A DNA stretch of 64,000 bases, taken from Opitutaceae bacterium. GTDB lineage: Bacteria; Verrucomicrobiota; Verrucomicrobiia; Opitutales; Opitutaceae. The notes beneath the pieces were generated by a model. The model ran no database searches. It was not told the origin of the DNA and was given only the letters and a program-made list of their open reading frames with translations. The stretch is from the NCBI GenBank assembly GCA_028284235.1, contig JANQSC010000019.1:1-64000 (forward strand), read 5' to 3'. This document shows positions 8,992 through 17,280 of the stretch, piece by piece. Position 1 is the first letter of the stretch, and each line of letters begins with the position of its first letter. A program made the translations under genes and the position numbers.

Positions 8992-10101
8992 TCACTCGAG
9001 CTCCTTTCTATTTCCAGAGGCGTCGGTCGTAATCACGATCTGGTCTTCTTGGAGCGATTCGTTGCCGCGTACGACGACGTATTCGTTCTCCTCGATACCG
9101 GATAGAACTTCGATCCGATTGCCGCGCGTGCTGCCCAGCGTTACCTCGCGCATTTTAGCGCGTGTTTCGCCTCCGGTGGTTTGAACGATCCATACCACTG
9201 TCCGTCCATCTCCGTAGCGAATAATCGCGTCTCGGGAAATGACCAACTGCTGGCCGCGGATCGTCGGTCGGAAACTCGCTTCCGCCGACATGCCTGGCTT
9301 CACATACGGTGGGGGGCTATCCAAGCCGAGTCGAACCATGAACGTCCGTGTTTGGGGGTTCACTTTGGGGGATCGAGCTTCGATCCGGGCGGGGATCGGC
9401 TGCTCTTCTCTCCTCGAAAGGTATACCGAAGCCGATTGGGTTTGCAGAACCACGTCCAGCTGTTCTTGAGGAACTTCGAGGTCTAGCCTCAGTTCGCTTG
9501 TACCCACAAATTGGAGCACGGGATTTCCGGTTTGAACCCATTCGCCCACTTCGGCGCTTTTTGAAACGACGACTCCGTCGAAGGGTGCGATGATTTGATG
9601 ACGCTCGACGATTTCGCGTTGGCGTTCCAAGGCGTTGGCCGCTTGCTGCACGGCGACTTCCGAAAGCCGAAACGCGGTCTCGCGCGTCTCGCGTTCGGTG
9701 CGGGGGAAGTTGGCGTCGCCGAGTTGCCGGGCTTCGTTGAGACGGCGTTCGGCATTGGCTTTTTCCGCCTCGGCGGCTTCGAGGGCCAGTTCGCGTTCTT
9801 TTAGTTCGATTCGGGCGATCGTGTCGTCGAGGCGGACAAGGACGTCGTCTTTCTTAGCTGTGAACCCCGTTTCTGCGTCGGCGACCGATACGAGTCCGGC
9901 TACGCGAGGGGAAAGTTCGGCCTCGCGTTTGGCGGTGATGGATCCGGGAAACCGGAATACTGCTGGCTCGGCATTGGTTTCCGGTTTCTCCACGACAACC
10001 GGTGGGGCGTCGAGCCCTTGAGCGGGAATGCTGACGAGTCCGAGGCACGCTGCGAGAACGGACCCGATTCGAAAGAGTGTACGGTTTTTGTAGACGATCA
10101 T
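8992..10101 (-). CDS. RND efflux periplasmic adaptor (HlyD/AcrA family)
   Basis: A 369-residue membrane-fusion protein with a signal sequence (LFRIGSVLAACLGLVSIPAQ). After it come the first half of the barrel-sandwich domain (ELSPRVAGLVSVADAETG), an alpha-helical hairpin rich in Glu, Ala and Arg (about residues 95-160), the second half of the sandwich (IIAPFDGVVVSKSAEVGEWV) and beta-barrel and membrane-proximal domains (GMSAEASFRP). It bridges the pump and the outer-membrane factor. Its start overlaps the stop of the outer-membrane factor gene by 4 bases (10098-10101), evidence for translational coupling. No lipobox Cys is seen. Confidence 0.93.
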   Translation of the reverse strand: MIVYKNRTLFRIGSVLAACLGLVSIPAQGLDAPPVVVEKPETNAEPAVFRFPGSITAKREAELSPRVAGLVSVADAETGFTAKKDDVLVRLDDTIARIELKERELALEAAEAEKANAERRLNEARQLGDANFPRTERETRETAFRLSEVAVQQAANALERQREIVERHQIIAPFDGVVVSKSAEVGEWVQTGNPVLQFVGTSELRLDLEVPQEQLDVVLQTQSASVYLSRREEQPIPARIEARSPKVNPQTRTFMVRLGLDSPPPYVKPGMSAEASFRPTIRGQQLVISRDAIIRYGDGRTVVWIVQTTGGETRAKMREVTLGSTRGNRIEVLSGIEENEYVVVRGNESLQEDQIVITTDASGNRKELE

Positions 10102-11516
10102 GGGGACTCGGTTTGATCTGGATTGGCTGGCAGCCAGGACCCGCCTAGCGCTCTGAGCAGGTTGACTGTATTGACAAATTGGGAACGCTGGATTTGCACG
10201 AACTGCTGTTCGATATCGAGCGCCGTTCGCTCCGCGTCGAGCGCGGTGATAAAGTCGACCAGTCCGCGCTCGTATTGGAGCGAGGAGATCTCCCGAGCTC
10301 TTTGCGCGGCGCCGACCGCTCGGGTAAGCGACTCGGACTGCTGTTCCAGCAGGCGAGAAGACTGAAGCAAGTCGTCGACCTCCGTGATCGCTTCGATGGA
10401 GACCTGTTTGAATTCCTCGATTCGTTGCTCGTACAGCGCTCTGTTCTGCGCCAGCTGACCGCGAAGGCGACCGCCCCGGAAGAAAGGGAGAGCGCCCTGA
10501 GCTCCCAAGTCCTCGAAATAGGATGAGGGCTTGAAAAGCTCATCCCAATCGAAGGCGGCGTAACCGATCGCCCCGGAGAGGGAAATCTGGGGAAAGAAAG
10601 ACGCCCGGGCTACCCCGACCTGCTCGGCTGCAGCGGCAAGGACGAACTCGGCTTGCCGGACGTCGGGCCTGCGGGTCAGAAGTTCGCCGGGGAGTATTTT
10701 GGGTATTTCGGGCAGGGTTTGGTTGAGTGGTTTCGGCTCGAACGTGAACGTGGAAGGGGTTTCGGCGACGAGCGCGCCGAGGGCGTAGACGAAACTGTTC
10801 TGGATGCGTTTTAGCTCGAAGAGTCGGGCTTCCGCGGTTGCGAGCAGGGTTTCGGATTGGGCGACGTCGAGTTCGCTAACGGTTCCGGTTTCGAATCGTT
10901 CCTCGACGAGGGTGAGCGACTTTTGGCGAGTGTCCCGGCTTTGCTCAAGCAGTTCGATTTCCGACTGGAGCGATCGGGCTTGAAAGTAGAACTGGGCCAC
11001 GTCCGCTTGCAGCGCGAACATCAGTTGCTGGTAGAGCGCCTCTTGAGCGGCTGCGCTCGCCGCGGCGGATCGTATACTCCTTTGGATACGTCCAAACAAG
11101 TCCAGCTCCCAGCTTGCGGACACGTTGGCGTCGTAGCGTTCGCCGCTATCCGAAATTCCGTCGGGGGAAAGAACGGCCGATTCGGAAAACGCGTTTGCGG
11201 ACAAGGAACCGTCGATTTGCGGCAGCCCGTCCGAACGCGTTTGGCGGATGATCGCTCGAGCGGACTGGACTGAGTGGTAGGCGGCTCTGAGAGTGTGGTT
11301 TCGAGTTTGGGCGGCTTCGAGAAGCTCGGTCAAGGTTGCCAGATCGAAGAGCGACGCCCATTCCTCAGTTGCATTGGCCGATGCGCCGGTTTGAGTGGAT
11401 GCGTTGAGAAACTGATCCGGGGCGTCGGCCTCCGGAACGGGTGGCGAAGGAATAATCGCGCAGCCCGATAGAAGAGCGAGGGCGCCGATGGCAAGGAGAT
11501 TGAATCTCCTCGCCAC
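10098..11516 (-). CDS. Outer-membrane efflux lipoprotein (NodT/OprM family)
   Basis: The frame is open to 11702, but a GTG at 11516 gives a short lipoprotein signal (RRFNLLAIGALALLSGC) with the lipobox LSGC, which decides the start; an ATG at 11618 is the alternative. The mature protein of about 450 residues shows the two repeated helical parts of TolC-like factors, including RPDVRQAEFVLAAAAEQVGVARASFFP and the C-terminal LRALGGSW. It forms the outer-membrane channel of the tripartite pump and is the first gene of the operon. The 5-prime region 11517-11757 shows no other gene. Confidence 0.9.
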   Translation of the reverse strand: MARRFNLLAIGALALLSGCAIIPSPPVPEADAPDQFLNASTQTGASANATEEWASLFDLATLTELLEAAQTRNHTLRAAYHSVQSARAIIRQTRSDGLPQIDGSLSANAFSESAVLSPDGISDSGERYDANVSASWELDLFGRIQRSIRSAAASAAAQEALYQQLMFALQADVAQFYFQARSLQSEIELLEQSRDTRQKSLTLVEERFETGTVSELDVAQSETLLATAEARLFELKRIQNSFVYALGALVAETPSTFTFEPKPLNQTLPEIPKILPGELLTRRPDVRQAEFVLAAAAEQVGVARASFFPQISLSGAIGYAAFDWDELFKPSSYFEDLGAQGALPFFRGGRLRGQLAQNRALYEQRIEEFKQVSIEAITEVDDLLQSSRLLEQQSESLTRAVGAAQRAREISSLQYERGLVDFITALDAERTALDIEQQFVQIQRSQFVNTVNLLRALGGSWLPANPDQTESP

Positions 11517-11857
11517 GGTTTTCGAATGCGCAATGGATCGAAACCAATCGATTCGACGAGGCAAATTGCCTCGTTGGGAGTGAGTTGAGGGGACAACTTT
11601 GAGTTGCGATGGCGGCATTGTGGATAGCAAATGCGAACGGACCTGCCCGATTAGTTCGCGCGGGGCATTGCAGGTAAACCATCTACGTTTCTGCGGTGGC
11701 AAGGCAATCGTTTAATAGCGTATCGGGAGTCGCGAATCGGAATTTGGCGTAACTCAAATGAGGATACGGGCTTTGTTCGTCGGCTGCGGGTTTACTGAGA
11801 ACTGTTTTTTAGGTTGCGAGCGATCGGTGGCGCGGCCTTTTTCGAGGAACGGTCCCT

Positions 11858-12769
11858 ATGAAAACGCTTCCTCTCAGTTTCTATCTCCAGGTCGTGCTCT
11901 GCGCGGCTCTATGGGGGAGCGCGTTTCCGGTAATCAAACTGAGCTATGCCCATCTCAGTTTGGAAAGTTACGGGGAAAAGCTGCTCTTCGCCGGAACGCG
12001 ATTTACCCTGGCGGGACTATTGGTAATGGGCGTCTGCCGTCGCAAGGTGTGGCGTGCGTATCGGGACGCGCCCAAGGGGCAGCTTTACGGAGTTGTTTTG
12101 GGGCAGACCTTTGGCCAGTACGTGTTTTTCTACTACGGCTTGTCGGTGTCGAGCGGGGCGTTAGGGTCCTTGCTCAACGGCTGGGGGAGCATCGTCTGGG
12201 TGCTGCTGGCGCCGCTTTTTCTGAAGTCGGCGTTCCCGACGGGGCGTCAATGGGTGGCGCTTGCGTGCTGCGTGCTGGGAATTTCGATCGCGGTCTACGC
12301 GCCGGGTTTGGGAAGCGGCAATGTGCCCATGGGCGTGCTGGCCTTCTTCATGGTAGGCGTGTCGGGGGCGCTCGGGGCGATCGCCTTGAAGCGGATCGCG
12401 CCCGAGTTCGGCAGTCGGACGGTGACGGCGTTGTCGCTCTTCATCGGCGGATTGATGCTGACTGCGGCGGGCTCTTTCCAATGGGCGTCGTTCGTTCGCG
12501 AATACACCTTGGCGACACTAGGGGTTACGGTCTACTTGTCGGCTTTGTCGGCGATTGCGTTCACCTTGTGGAATCGTCTGATTGAGCTCTACAGCGTCAA
12601 TGCCCTGTCGGCGTATCGGTTTCTGATCCCGCTATTCGGCGTAGTCGAATCAGCGATTTTCTTGAAAGACGAGTCTGTGGGAGTTGGAATCGTAGTGGGT
12701 GGACTGATACTCTTTGTGTCGCTCTACGCGATGAGTCGATTGGAGGAACAGGCGGGGAATCGGGAATAG
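11858..12769 (+). CDS. EamA/DMT-family membrane transporter
   Basis: A 303-residue protein with about ten membrane segments arranged as two EamA repeats (LCAALWGSAFPVIKLSYAHL at the start, GVLAFFMVGVSGALGAIAL in the middle). Members export or exchange amino acids, nucleotide precursors, sugars or other small metabolites across the inner membrane. It is followed after 61 bases by a cupin gene on the same strand. Nothing in the sequence fixes the substrate. Confidence 0.9.
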   Translation: MKTLPLSFYLQVVLCAALWGSAFPVIKLSYAHLSLESYGEKLLFAGTRFTLAGLLVMGVCRRKVWRAYRDAPKGQLYGVVLGQTFGQYVFFYYGLSVSSGALGSLLNGWGSIVWVLLAPLFLKSAFPTGRQWVALACCVLGISIAVYAPGLGSGNVPMGVLAFFMVGVSGALGAIALKRIAPEFGSRTVTALSLFIGGLMLTAAGSFQWASFVREYTLATLGVTVYLSALSAIAFTLWNRLIELYSVNALSAYRFLIPLFGVVESAIFLKDESVGVGIVVGGLILFVSLYAMSRLEEQAGNRE

Positions 12770-12830
12770 GAATTGGACATCCGCGCTTGAAACGAGGGCG
12801 GAATGCTGGAGGTATAGGAGGGAAGCAATT

Positions 12831-13223
12831 GTGAGAATTATACACAGCAAAATTGAATCCGAGGGCGCGGTCGAGTCCTTGGGGCCCTACAAGATCGAAT
12901 CGCTGATCGCTCCGGATGAGGAAGGACGATTCACCGCGTACCGCGTGCGAATCGAACCGGGGCAGGAGACCAGCGAGAGCTATCACAAGGTGGCGGAGGA
13001 GTGCTATTTCGTCACGGGTGGATCCGGCTTGGCGGTGCTGGACGGGAAGGAGCACCGCCTAGAGACGGGCGATTTCTTGCGATTGCCTCCGGGCACGCGG
13101 CACCGGTTCGTGACCGGCGAGGAGGCCTTGGAAATGCTGGACATTCACTCGCCGGGATCGCGTCCGGATCGGGACGTTTATTTCACGGGAGAAACGCCTG
13201 ACGGATTTGGCGCAGTGGAATAG
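12831..13223 (+). CDS. Small cupin-domain protein
   Basis: A 130-residue single cupin barrel. The start is GTG at 12831, preceded by a clear ribosome site AGGAGG at 12817-12822. Conserved cupin features include ESYHKVAEECYFVTGGSGLAVL and GDFLRLPPGTRHRF; the first motif keeps H and EE and the second an H, enough for a metal site. It lies downstream of the EamA gene and may be cotranscribed. Such stand-alone cupins can be isomerases, dioxygenases or sugar-binding proteins; no function is assigned. Confidence 0.85.
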   Translation: MRIIHSKIESEGAVESLGPYKIESLIAPDEEGRFTAYRVRIEPGQETSESYHKVAEECYFVTGGSGLAVLDGKEHRLETGDFLRLPPGTRHRFVTGEEALEMLDIHSPGSRPDRDVYFTGETPDGFGAVE

Positions 13224-13293
13224 GGCACGATGGCGTCTGGCTAACGACGCTGTTTGAATTCGATCGAAAAATGGAACGAGGACGCTTGATTTT

Positions 13294-13323
13294 TGCCTGC
13301 AGGTAATATATGCAATGCAGGCA
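13294..13323. promoter_or_regulatory. Inverted repeat over the toxin-antitoxin start codon
   Basis: TGCCTGCA (13294-13301) and TGCAGGCA (13316-13323) form perfect 8-base arms around an AT-rich spacer with TAATATA, and the right arm touches the A of the antitoxin start codon at 13323. Placement and symmetry fit an autoregulatory operator for a ribbon-helix-helix antitoxin covering a promoter. Confidence 0.6.
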
Positions 13324-13574
13324 TGAAAGAGAAGCAATACACGATTCGAGGGGTTCCCGCTCCTCTGGACGCCGCTTTGAGGCGGAAGGCGAAGCGGAAG
13401 GGGCAGAGTCTCAACAAGGTGTTGCTGGACTCTTTAGCGGAGAGCGCGGGTGTCGCTGAGGATGCGGCCCGTTACCACGATTTGGATAGTTTGGCGGGTA
13501 GCTGGAAACAGGACAAGGCCTTCGATGACGCGCTTCGCTCATTCGAATCGGTGGATCCGGGCGATTGGGAATGA
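13323..13574 (+). CDS. Ribbon-helix-helix antitoxin (FitA/VapB type)
   Basis: An 83-residue protein read from ATG 13323. The N-terminal KEKQYTIRGVPAPLDAALRR followed by KGQSLNKVLLDSLAE is the strand-helix-helix DNA-binding pattern of Arc/FitA-like antitoxins. The acidic, Trp-containing tail (DLDSLAGSWKQD, SVDPGDWE) is the usual toxin-binding part. Its stop overlaps the start of the PIN-domain gene by 4 bases. It should neutralise the toxin and, with it, repress the operon through the palindrome at 13294-13323. An upstream alternative start at 13293 would run through the palindrome and is less likely. Confidence 0.85.
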   Translation: MKEKQYTIRGVPAPLDAALRRKAKRKGQSLNKVLLDSLAESAGVAEDAARYHDLDSLAGSWKQDKAFDDALRSFESVDPGDWE

Positions 13575-13960
13575 AGTTGGCGATCGACACCAATGCCTAC
13601 ACAGCGTTTTGCCGAAACGACCGGATAGCCGTCGACGCGATTCAAAGAGCGGATGTGATTATCGTCCCATTGATTGTTTTGGCGGAGTTGCGGGCAGGGT
13701 TTTCAGTGGGTCGAAGAGGGGCGGAAAACGAATCGGTTCTTCAAAGATTTCTCAATTCGAGTCGTGTATCGATCGTGTGTCCGAGCGAGGAAACGTCGTT
13801 CGTTTATGCTCGGCTGTTTTCGTATTTGAGGCGAACGGGAAAGCCGATTCCCATCAACGATCTTTGGATTGCTTCCATTACGTTGCAGAGCGAAGCGACG
13901 CTCTTGACCTTCGACCAGCATTTCGAGGCGCTTCCTCAGGTGCCCCTTTGGAAATGGTGA
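13571..13960 (+). CDS. PIN-domain ribonuclease toxin (VapC-like)
   Basis: A 129-residue PIN domain starting MKLAIDTNAYTAF at 13571, overlapping the antitoxin stop (ATGA). The acidic active-site residues are present: Asp in AIDTNAY (residue 6), Glu in VLAELRAGF (about 39), Asp in INDLWIAS (about 96) and Asp in LLTFDQHF (about 114). VapC toxins cut tRNA or rRNA when the antitoxin is lost. The length and four intact acidic positions suggest the toxin is functional. Confidence 0.9.
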   Translation: MKLAIDTNAYTAFCRNDRIAVDAIQRADVIIVPLIVLAELRAGFSVGRRGAENESVLQRFLNSSRVSIVCPSEETSFVYARLFSYLRRTGKPIPINDLWIASITLQSEATLLTFDQHFEALPQVPLWKW

Positions 13961-14021
13961 ACGTGTTGGCGCGGGTGAGGGAAGCGTCGACCCGCAATCG
14001 GCCAGATGAAAGGCCGTAGAG

Positions 14022-14591
14022 TTAACCCGTCTTGCGGGCGTCTATTTCCCCGTAGATGGCGGCCTGGCGGGCATCGGTGGCTTCAGGCGTTTCGAGTTTT
14101 CTAGCGGCGAGTTCGGCGCGGGCTTCGGCTTCCATTTGAGAAGCGCGAGCGGCGACTTGCAAATCTTGAGGCGAAGGATCGGCAGGAGCGAGGGCGGCGG
14201 CTCGAATTTTCTGCGCCTTCTGGATGGTCTCCTCGGGTGTCGCGCCTTTGGAGGTGTCGATTTTGACGCTGCCGCCAACCGCGTACGGCTTGCCGTCCGG
14301 ACCGGTTTGGTAGACGAGGTTCATTCCGCCCATGGCCAGACTCCCCGCGGCAGCGAGGTGGGCCATTTCGTGGGCTCGGACTTCGGCGTCGCGCTCCTGC
14401 AATCGTCGCTGTTGATCCTTTTCGGCGGGATCGAGGCCGCCGTTTTCTTCGGCCTTCATCTTGCCTTCGAGCACGGCGATACGGGCCTCGATACGGGCGA
14501 TTTCCGCTTCCCGGGCGGGGGATGGGGAATTGCGTTGGGCGTACGAGTGAGCGTGAGCGTAAGGTATGGCCGAAGTCGCGCTGTCGATCAT
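14022..14591 (-). CDS. SprA-like putative metalloprotease (CJM1_0395 family)
   Basis: A 189-residue protein with an N-terminal coiled-coil-like stretch (EAEIARIEARIAVLEGKMKA) and then the motif VRAHEMAHLAAAG at about residue 73, a HExxH zinc-protease signature typical of the SprA-related putative metalloprotease family. The following GGMNLVYQTGPDGKPYAVGG and VKIDTS also fit that family. No signal peptide is seen. It lies downstream of the GMC operon on the same strand, 70 bases away. Activity has not been shown for this family as far as I know. Confidence 0.8.
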   Translation of the reverse strand: MIDSATSAIPYAHAHSYAQRNSPSPAREAEIARIEARIAVLEGKMKAEENGGLDPAEKDQQRRLQERDAEVRAHEMAHLAAAGSLAMGGMNLVYQTGPDGKPYAVGGSVKIDTSKGATPEETIQKAQKIRAAALAPADPSPQDLQVAARASQMEAEARAELAARKLETPEATDARQAAIYGEIDARKTG

Positions 14592-14661
14592 AGGTGCAGG
14601 TAGGTCCCCTACCTATCGGCGCGACCGGACGAAAATTAAGTCGGCGAGATGGGTTGCCTGC

Positions 14662-15333
14662 CTACCAGGGGGCTTTGTCGATGCCGAGGAATTTCATGAC
14701 TTCGGGCGGGGGGCCGTCGAAGGTGGCGAGGGCCATGTTGCCGACGTAGCCGACTTCCCTCGTGCCGTGGTCGGTCGTGTAGTAGCCGCCCATGGTCAAG
14801 TTGCGGAATTTGGCGAAGAAGCTCGCGCCGTCCTTGAACTCGGGCTGGGCGTCGGGAAGGTAGCAGATGTCGTCGCAAATCGCGGTTTGCTGGGTATCGG
14901 AAAGTTCGTGAAAGCGTTTTTGAAAACGCTTGCGCGACTCGGCGTCGATCCAGTCGAGCCCGGGGAGGACGACTTCCCGGTCGCTCACGTAGTCGGGGTA
15001 GGGGGCGCTGACCCATTCGTCGATGAAGTCGGGAACTTTCAGTTCGCTGGCGGCGGGGGACTCGTCGACGCGCGGGAGGATGACGTCTGCGAGGGCGGTC
15101 ACGGTCTCCCGTTGTTCTTCGGTGAGAATTCGCGGCCAAGGCGCTTTTTCGGGGATGACTAGATTGGGGTCGGCTCCGATGCCGTTGGGAGTGGGGATGG
15201 CGGGTCCGGACTGGGCGAAGGATTCGGACTTGAGAAAGGGAACGGTCGCCGACGCGGCCAGTATCCACTTGATGGCCGAGCGGCGGTCCATGCGGCTCGT
15301 GTCGTCGCTCGGATGGTTTTTCGGTGTATCCAT
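14662..15333 (-). CDS. Gluconate 2-dehydrogenase subunit 3-family protein
   Basis: A 223-residue protein with a twin-arginine signal (DRRSAIKWILAASATVPFL) and a helical body containing LTEEQRETVTALADVILPR, the hallmark of gluconate 2-dehydrogenase subunit 3. This small subunit escorts and supports the flavin subunit encoded immediately upstream (2 bases between the genes). Together they should form a periplasmic membrane-associated oxidoreductase, exported as a pair by the Tat route. No cytochrome subunit gene lies next to them. Confidence 0.92.
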   Translation of the reverse strand: MDTPKNHPSDDTSRMDRRSAIKWILAASATVPFLKSESFAQSGPAIPTPNGIGADPNLVIPEKAPWPRILTEEQRETVTALADVILPRVDESPAASELKVPDFIDEWVSAPYPDYVSDREVVLPGLDWIDAESRKRFQKRFHELSDTQQTAICDDICYLPDAQPEFKDGASFFAKFRNLTMGGYYTTDHGTREVGYVGNMALATFDGPPPEVMKFLGIDKAPW

Positions 15334-15335
15334 GA

Positions 15336-17138
15336 TTAAATGTTTCCTTTCTTCATCTCGTCCATCATGTATTCGGCGGAACGCCAGGCGAGGGCCATGA
15401 TCGTGAGGGTCGGGTTCTTGTCGGCGTTGGAGCAGAAGGGCCCGCCGTCGGTGATAAAGAGGTTCTTCACATCCCAGGTTTGACTGTATTCATTGCACAC
15501 GGACGTTTTGGGATTCGCGCCCATTATAGTGCCGCCGACTTCGTGGATGATCAGGCCGCCGGGGAGGATGGCCTTCTTGCCGGTTGTATCCACTTCACCC
15601 AATACGGTGCCGCCCATTTCGGTGATGAGTTCGGCGAAGGTCTTGTGCATGTGGGCGGCTTGGCGAATTTCGTAGTCGCCCCACTTCCAGTGAAACTTGG
15701 CGACGGGGATGCCCCATTTGTCGGTGACATCGTTGTCGATTTCTAGGTAGCAGTCGTCGTTGGGGACCATTTCCCCGCGTCCGGCGTATCCCATGAAGGT
15801 GCCGTAGTAGCGGCGGGCGTCTTCCTTGAGCTGGGCGCCGTAGCTGCCGCCGGTGAAGCGCTCGAGACCGTTGAAGGTGTAGGTGCGGGGCGATCCGCGG
15901 CTGCCGCCCATTTCGATGTGGTAGCCGCGGGGGAAGTCGAGCTTGCCGGCGAGCTGCTCCTTGTAGAGCCACCAGGGCACGTAGGAATGACCGCCTCCGG
16001 CGCCGTCCTCGTTGTGAGGCGGCATGTTTTCCCAGGCGGGGATTTGCCCGCTAAGGCCGGCTCCGACTGTATCCATAATGTACTTGCCGACTTTCCCGGA
16101 GGAGTTGGCGATGCCGTTGGGGAAGAGGGCGCTCTTGGAGTTGAGCATGATGCGGGCGGACTCGCAGGAGCTGGCGGCGAGGGCCACGATCTTTCCTTTC
16201 ACCGAGTAGTCGAGTCCGGTGGTCTTGTCGATGAAGTTGACCCCGGTGGCTTTGCCGGCGCTGTCGATCTCGACTTCGCGGGCCATGGCGTTGGTGATGA
16301 TGTCGAGGTTGCCCGTGGCCAGCGCCGGTGGAATGTGAACAGTGGTGGACTGGTAGTTGGCTTTGATGGAGCAGCCGCGTCCGCAGGGGGTCGCCCAGAA
16401 ACAGGCGAGGCGCTGGTCCATTTGCTCGGCGAGAATGCGCGCGGCTTTTGGGTTGTTGGGATGGAGCCACTTCGGGATCTTCTTCGAGTTGAGTCGCTCG
16501 CTGAGGACGGCTCGGTGAATGGGGATGACGGGGATGCCGAGCTTGGCGGCGTGTTTGCGCGTGTAGAGCTCGCTGGCGCGGGCTTTCGGGGGCGGCTGGA
16601 GGACGCCTTCCGGCGAGTTGGGGGTGTTCTCGAGTCCTTCGTTGCTGCCGTAGACACCGATGAGCGACTCGACTTTGTCGTAGTAGGGAGAGACGTCGTT
16701 GTAGCTTAGGGGCCAGTCGATGCCAACGCCGTCGCGGCTGCGGCCTTTGAAATCGTACTCGCCGTTACGCAGGGAAATGCGGCCCCAGTGGTTGGTGCGG
16801 CCGCCGAGCATCCGCGCCCGCCACCACCAGAATTGCTCTTCGGATTTCTCGGAGGCGTTGGTGTAGGGCTCGTGGGGGACCTGCCAGCCCCCGTCGACGG
16901 TGGCGTCGTAGAAGCCGAAGGGTTTCTCGGGAGTCGACGCGTCGCGCAGGGGCGCTTGCTGGCGCGTTTGGAACATGGGAGTCTCGGTGACGGGATCGTA
17001 GTCGCGACCGGCTTCCAGCATGAGCACTTTTGCCCCGTCCATGGCGAGGGTGTAGGCGGTCTGCCCGCCGGCGGCTCCGGACCCGACGACGATGACGTCG
17101 TATTCTGGTTTGGTTTTACCTGCGTTTATGTGGGGCAT
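15336..17138 (-). CDS. GMC-family flavin oxidoreductase
   Basis: The start at 17138 (MPHINAGKTKPEYDVIVVGS) places the FAD-binding GxGxxG (VVGSGAAGGQTAYTLA) near the N-terminus; the frame extends to 17267 but that part is translated from a repeat. The 600-residue protein ends with the GMC C-terminal region: HEVGGTIMG carries the catalytic His and NADKNPTLTIMALAWR closes the fold. These enzymes oxidise sugars or sugar acids; with the neighbouring subunit 3 it resembles the gluconate/2-ketogluconate dehydrogenase group. It has no signal of its own, so it probably travels with its Tat-bearing partner. Substrate unknown. Confidence 0.92.
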   Translation of the reverse strand: MPHINAGKTKPEYDVIVVGSGAAGGQTAYTLAMDGAKVLMLEAGRDYDPVTETPMFQTRQQAPLRDASTPEKPFGFYDATVDGGWQVPHEPYTNASEKSEEQFWWWRARMLGGRTNHWGRISLRNGEYDFKGRSRDGVGIDWPLSYNDVSPYYDKVESLIGVYGSNEGLENTPNSPEGVLQPPPKARASELYTRKHAAKLGIPVIPIHRAVLSERLNSKKIPKWLHPNNPKAARILAEQMDQRLACFWATPCGRGCSIKANYQSTTVHIPPALATGNLDIITNAMAREVEIDSAGKATGVNFIDKTTGLDYSVKGKIVALAASSCESARIMLNSKSALFPNGIANSSGKVGKYIMDTVGAGLSGQIPAWENMPPHNEDGAGGGHSYVPWWLYKEQLAGKLDFPRGYHIEMGGSRGSPRTYTFNGLERFTGGSYGAQLKEDARRYYGTFMGYAGRGEMVPNDDCYLEIDNDVTDKWGIPVAKFHWKWGDYEIRQAAHMHKTFAELITEMGGTVLGEVDTTGKKAILPGGLIIHEVGGTIMGANPKTSVCNEYSQTWDVKNLFITDGGPFCSNADKNPTLTIMALAWRSAEYMMDEMKKGNI

Positions 17139-17188
17139 GTGGTGTCGAGAATTGGGCGCAATCCCGGCGCTGGCAAGCGCTCTGTTTT

Positions 17189-17280
17189 TGGACGGAGGGA
17201 GCGAGGGAAGGAGAGATGGAGGGAGCTCAGAGTCTGTTTCTCTGCTCCCAATCCCTCTGTCTCTCATTCCCTCCGTCCCT
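17189..17280. repeat. Polypurine/polypyrimidine inverted repeat
   Basis: A purine run (GGACGGAGGGAGCGAGGGAA onward to 17228) is followed by a pyrimidine run (TCTGCTCCCAATCCCTCTGT onward to 17280) that is close to its reverse complement. The same kind of element occurs at 18350-18487 and, in pieces, at 36255-36510. It separates the hydrolase gene from the GMC gene. Confidence 0.65.
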
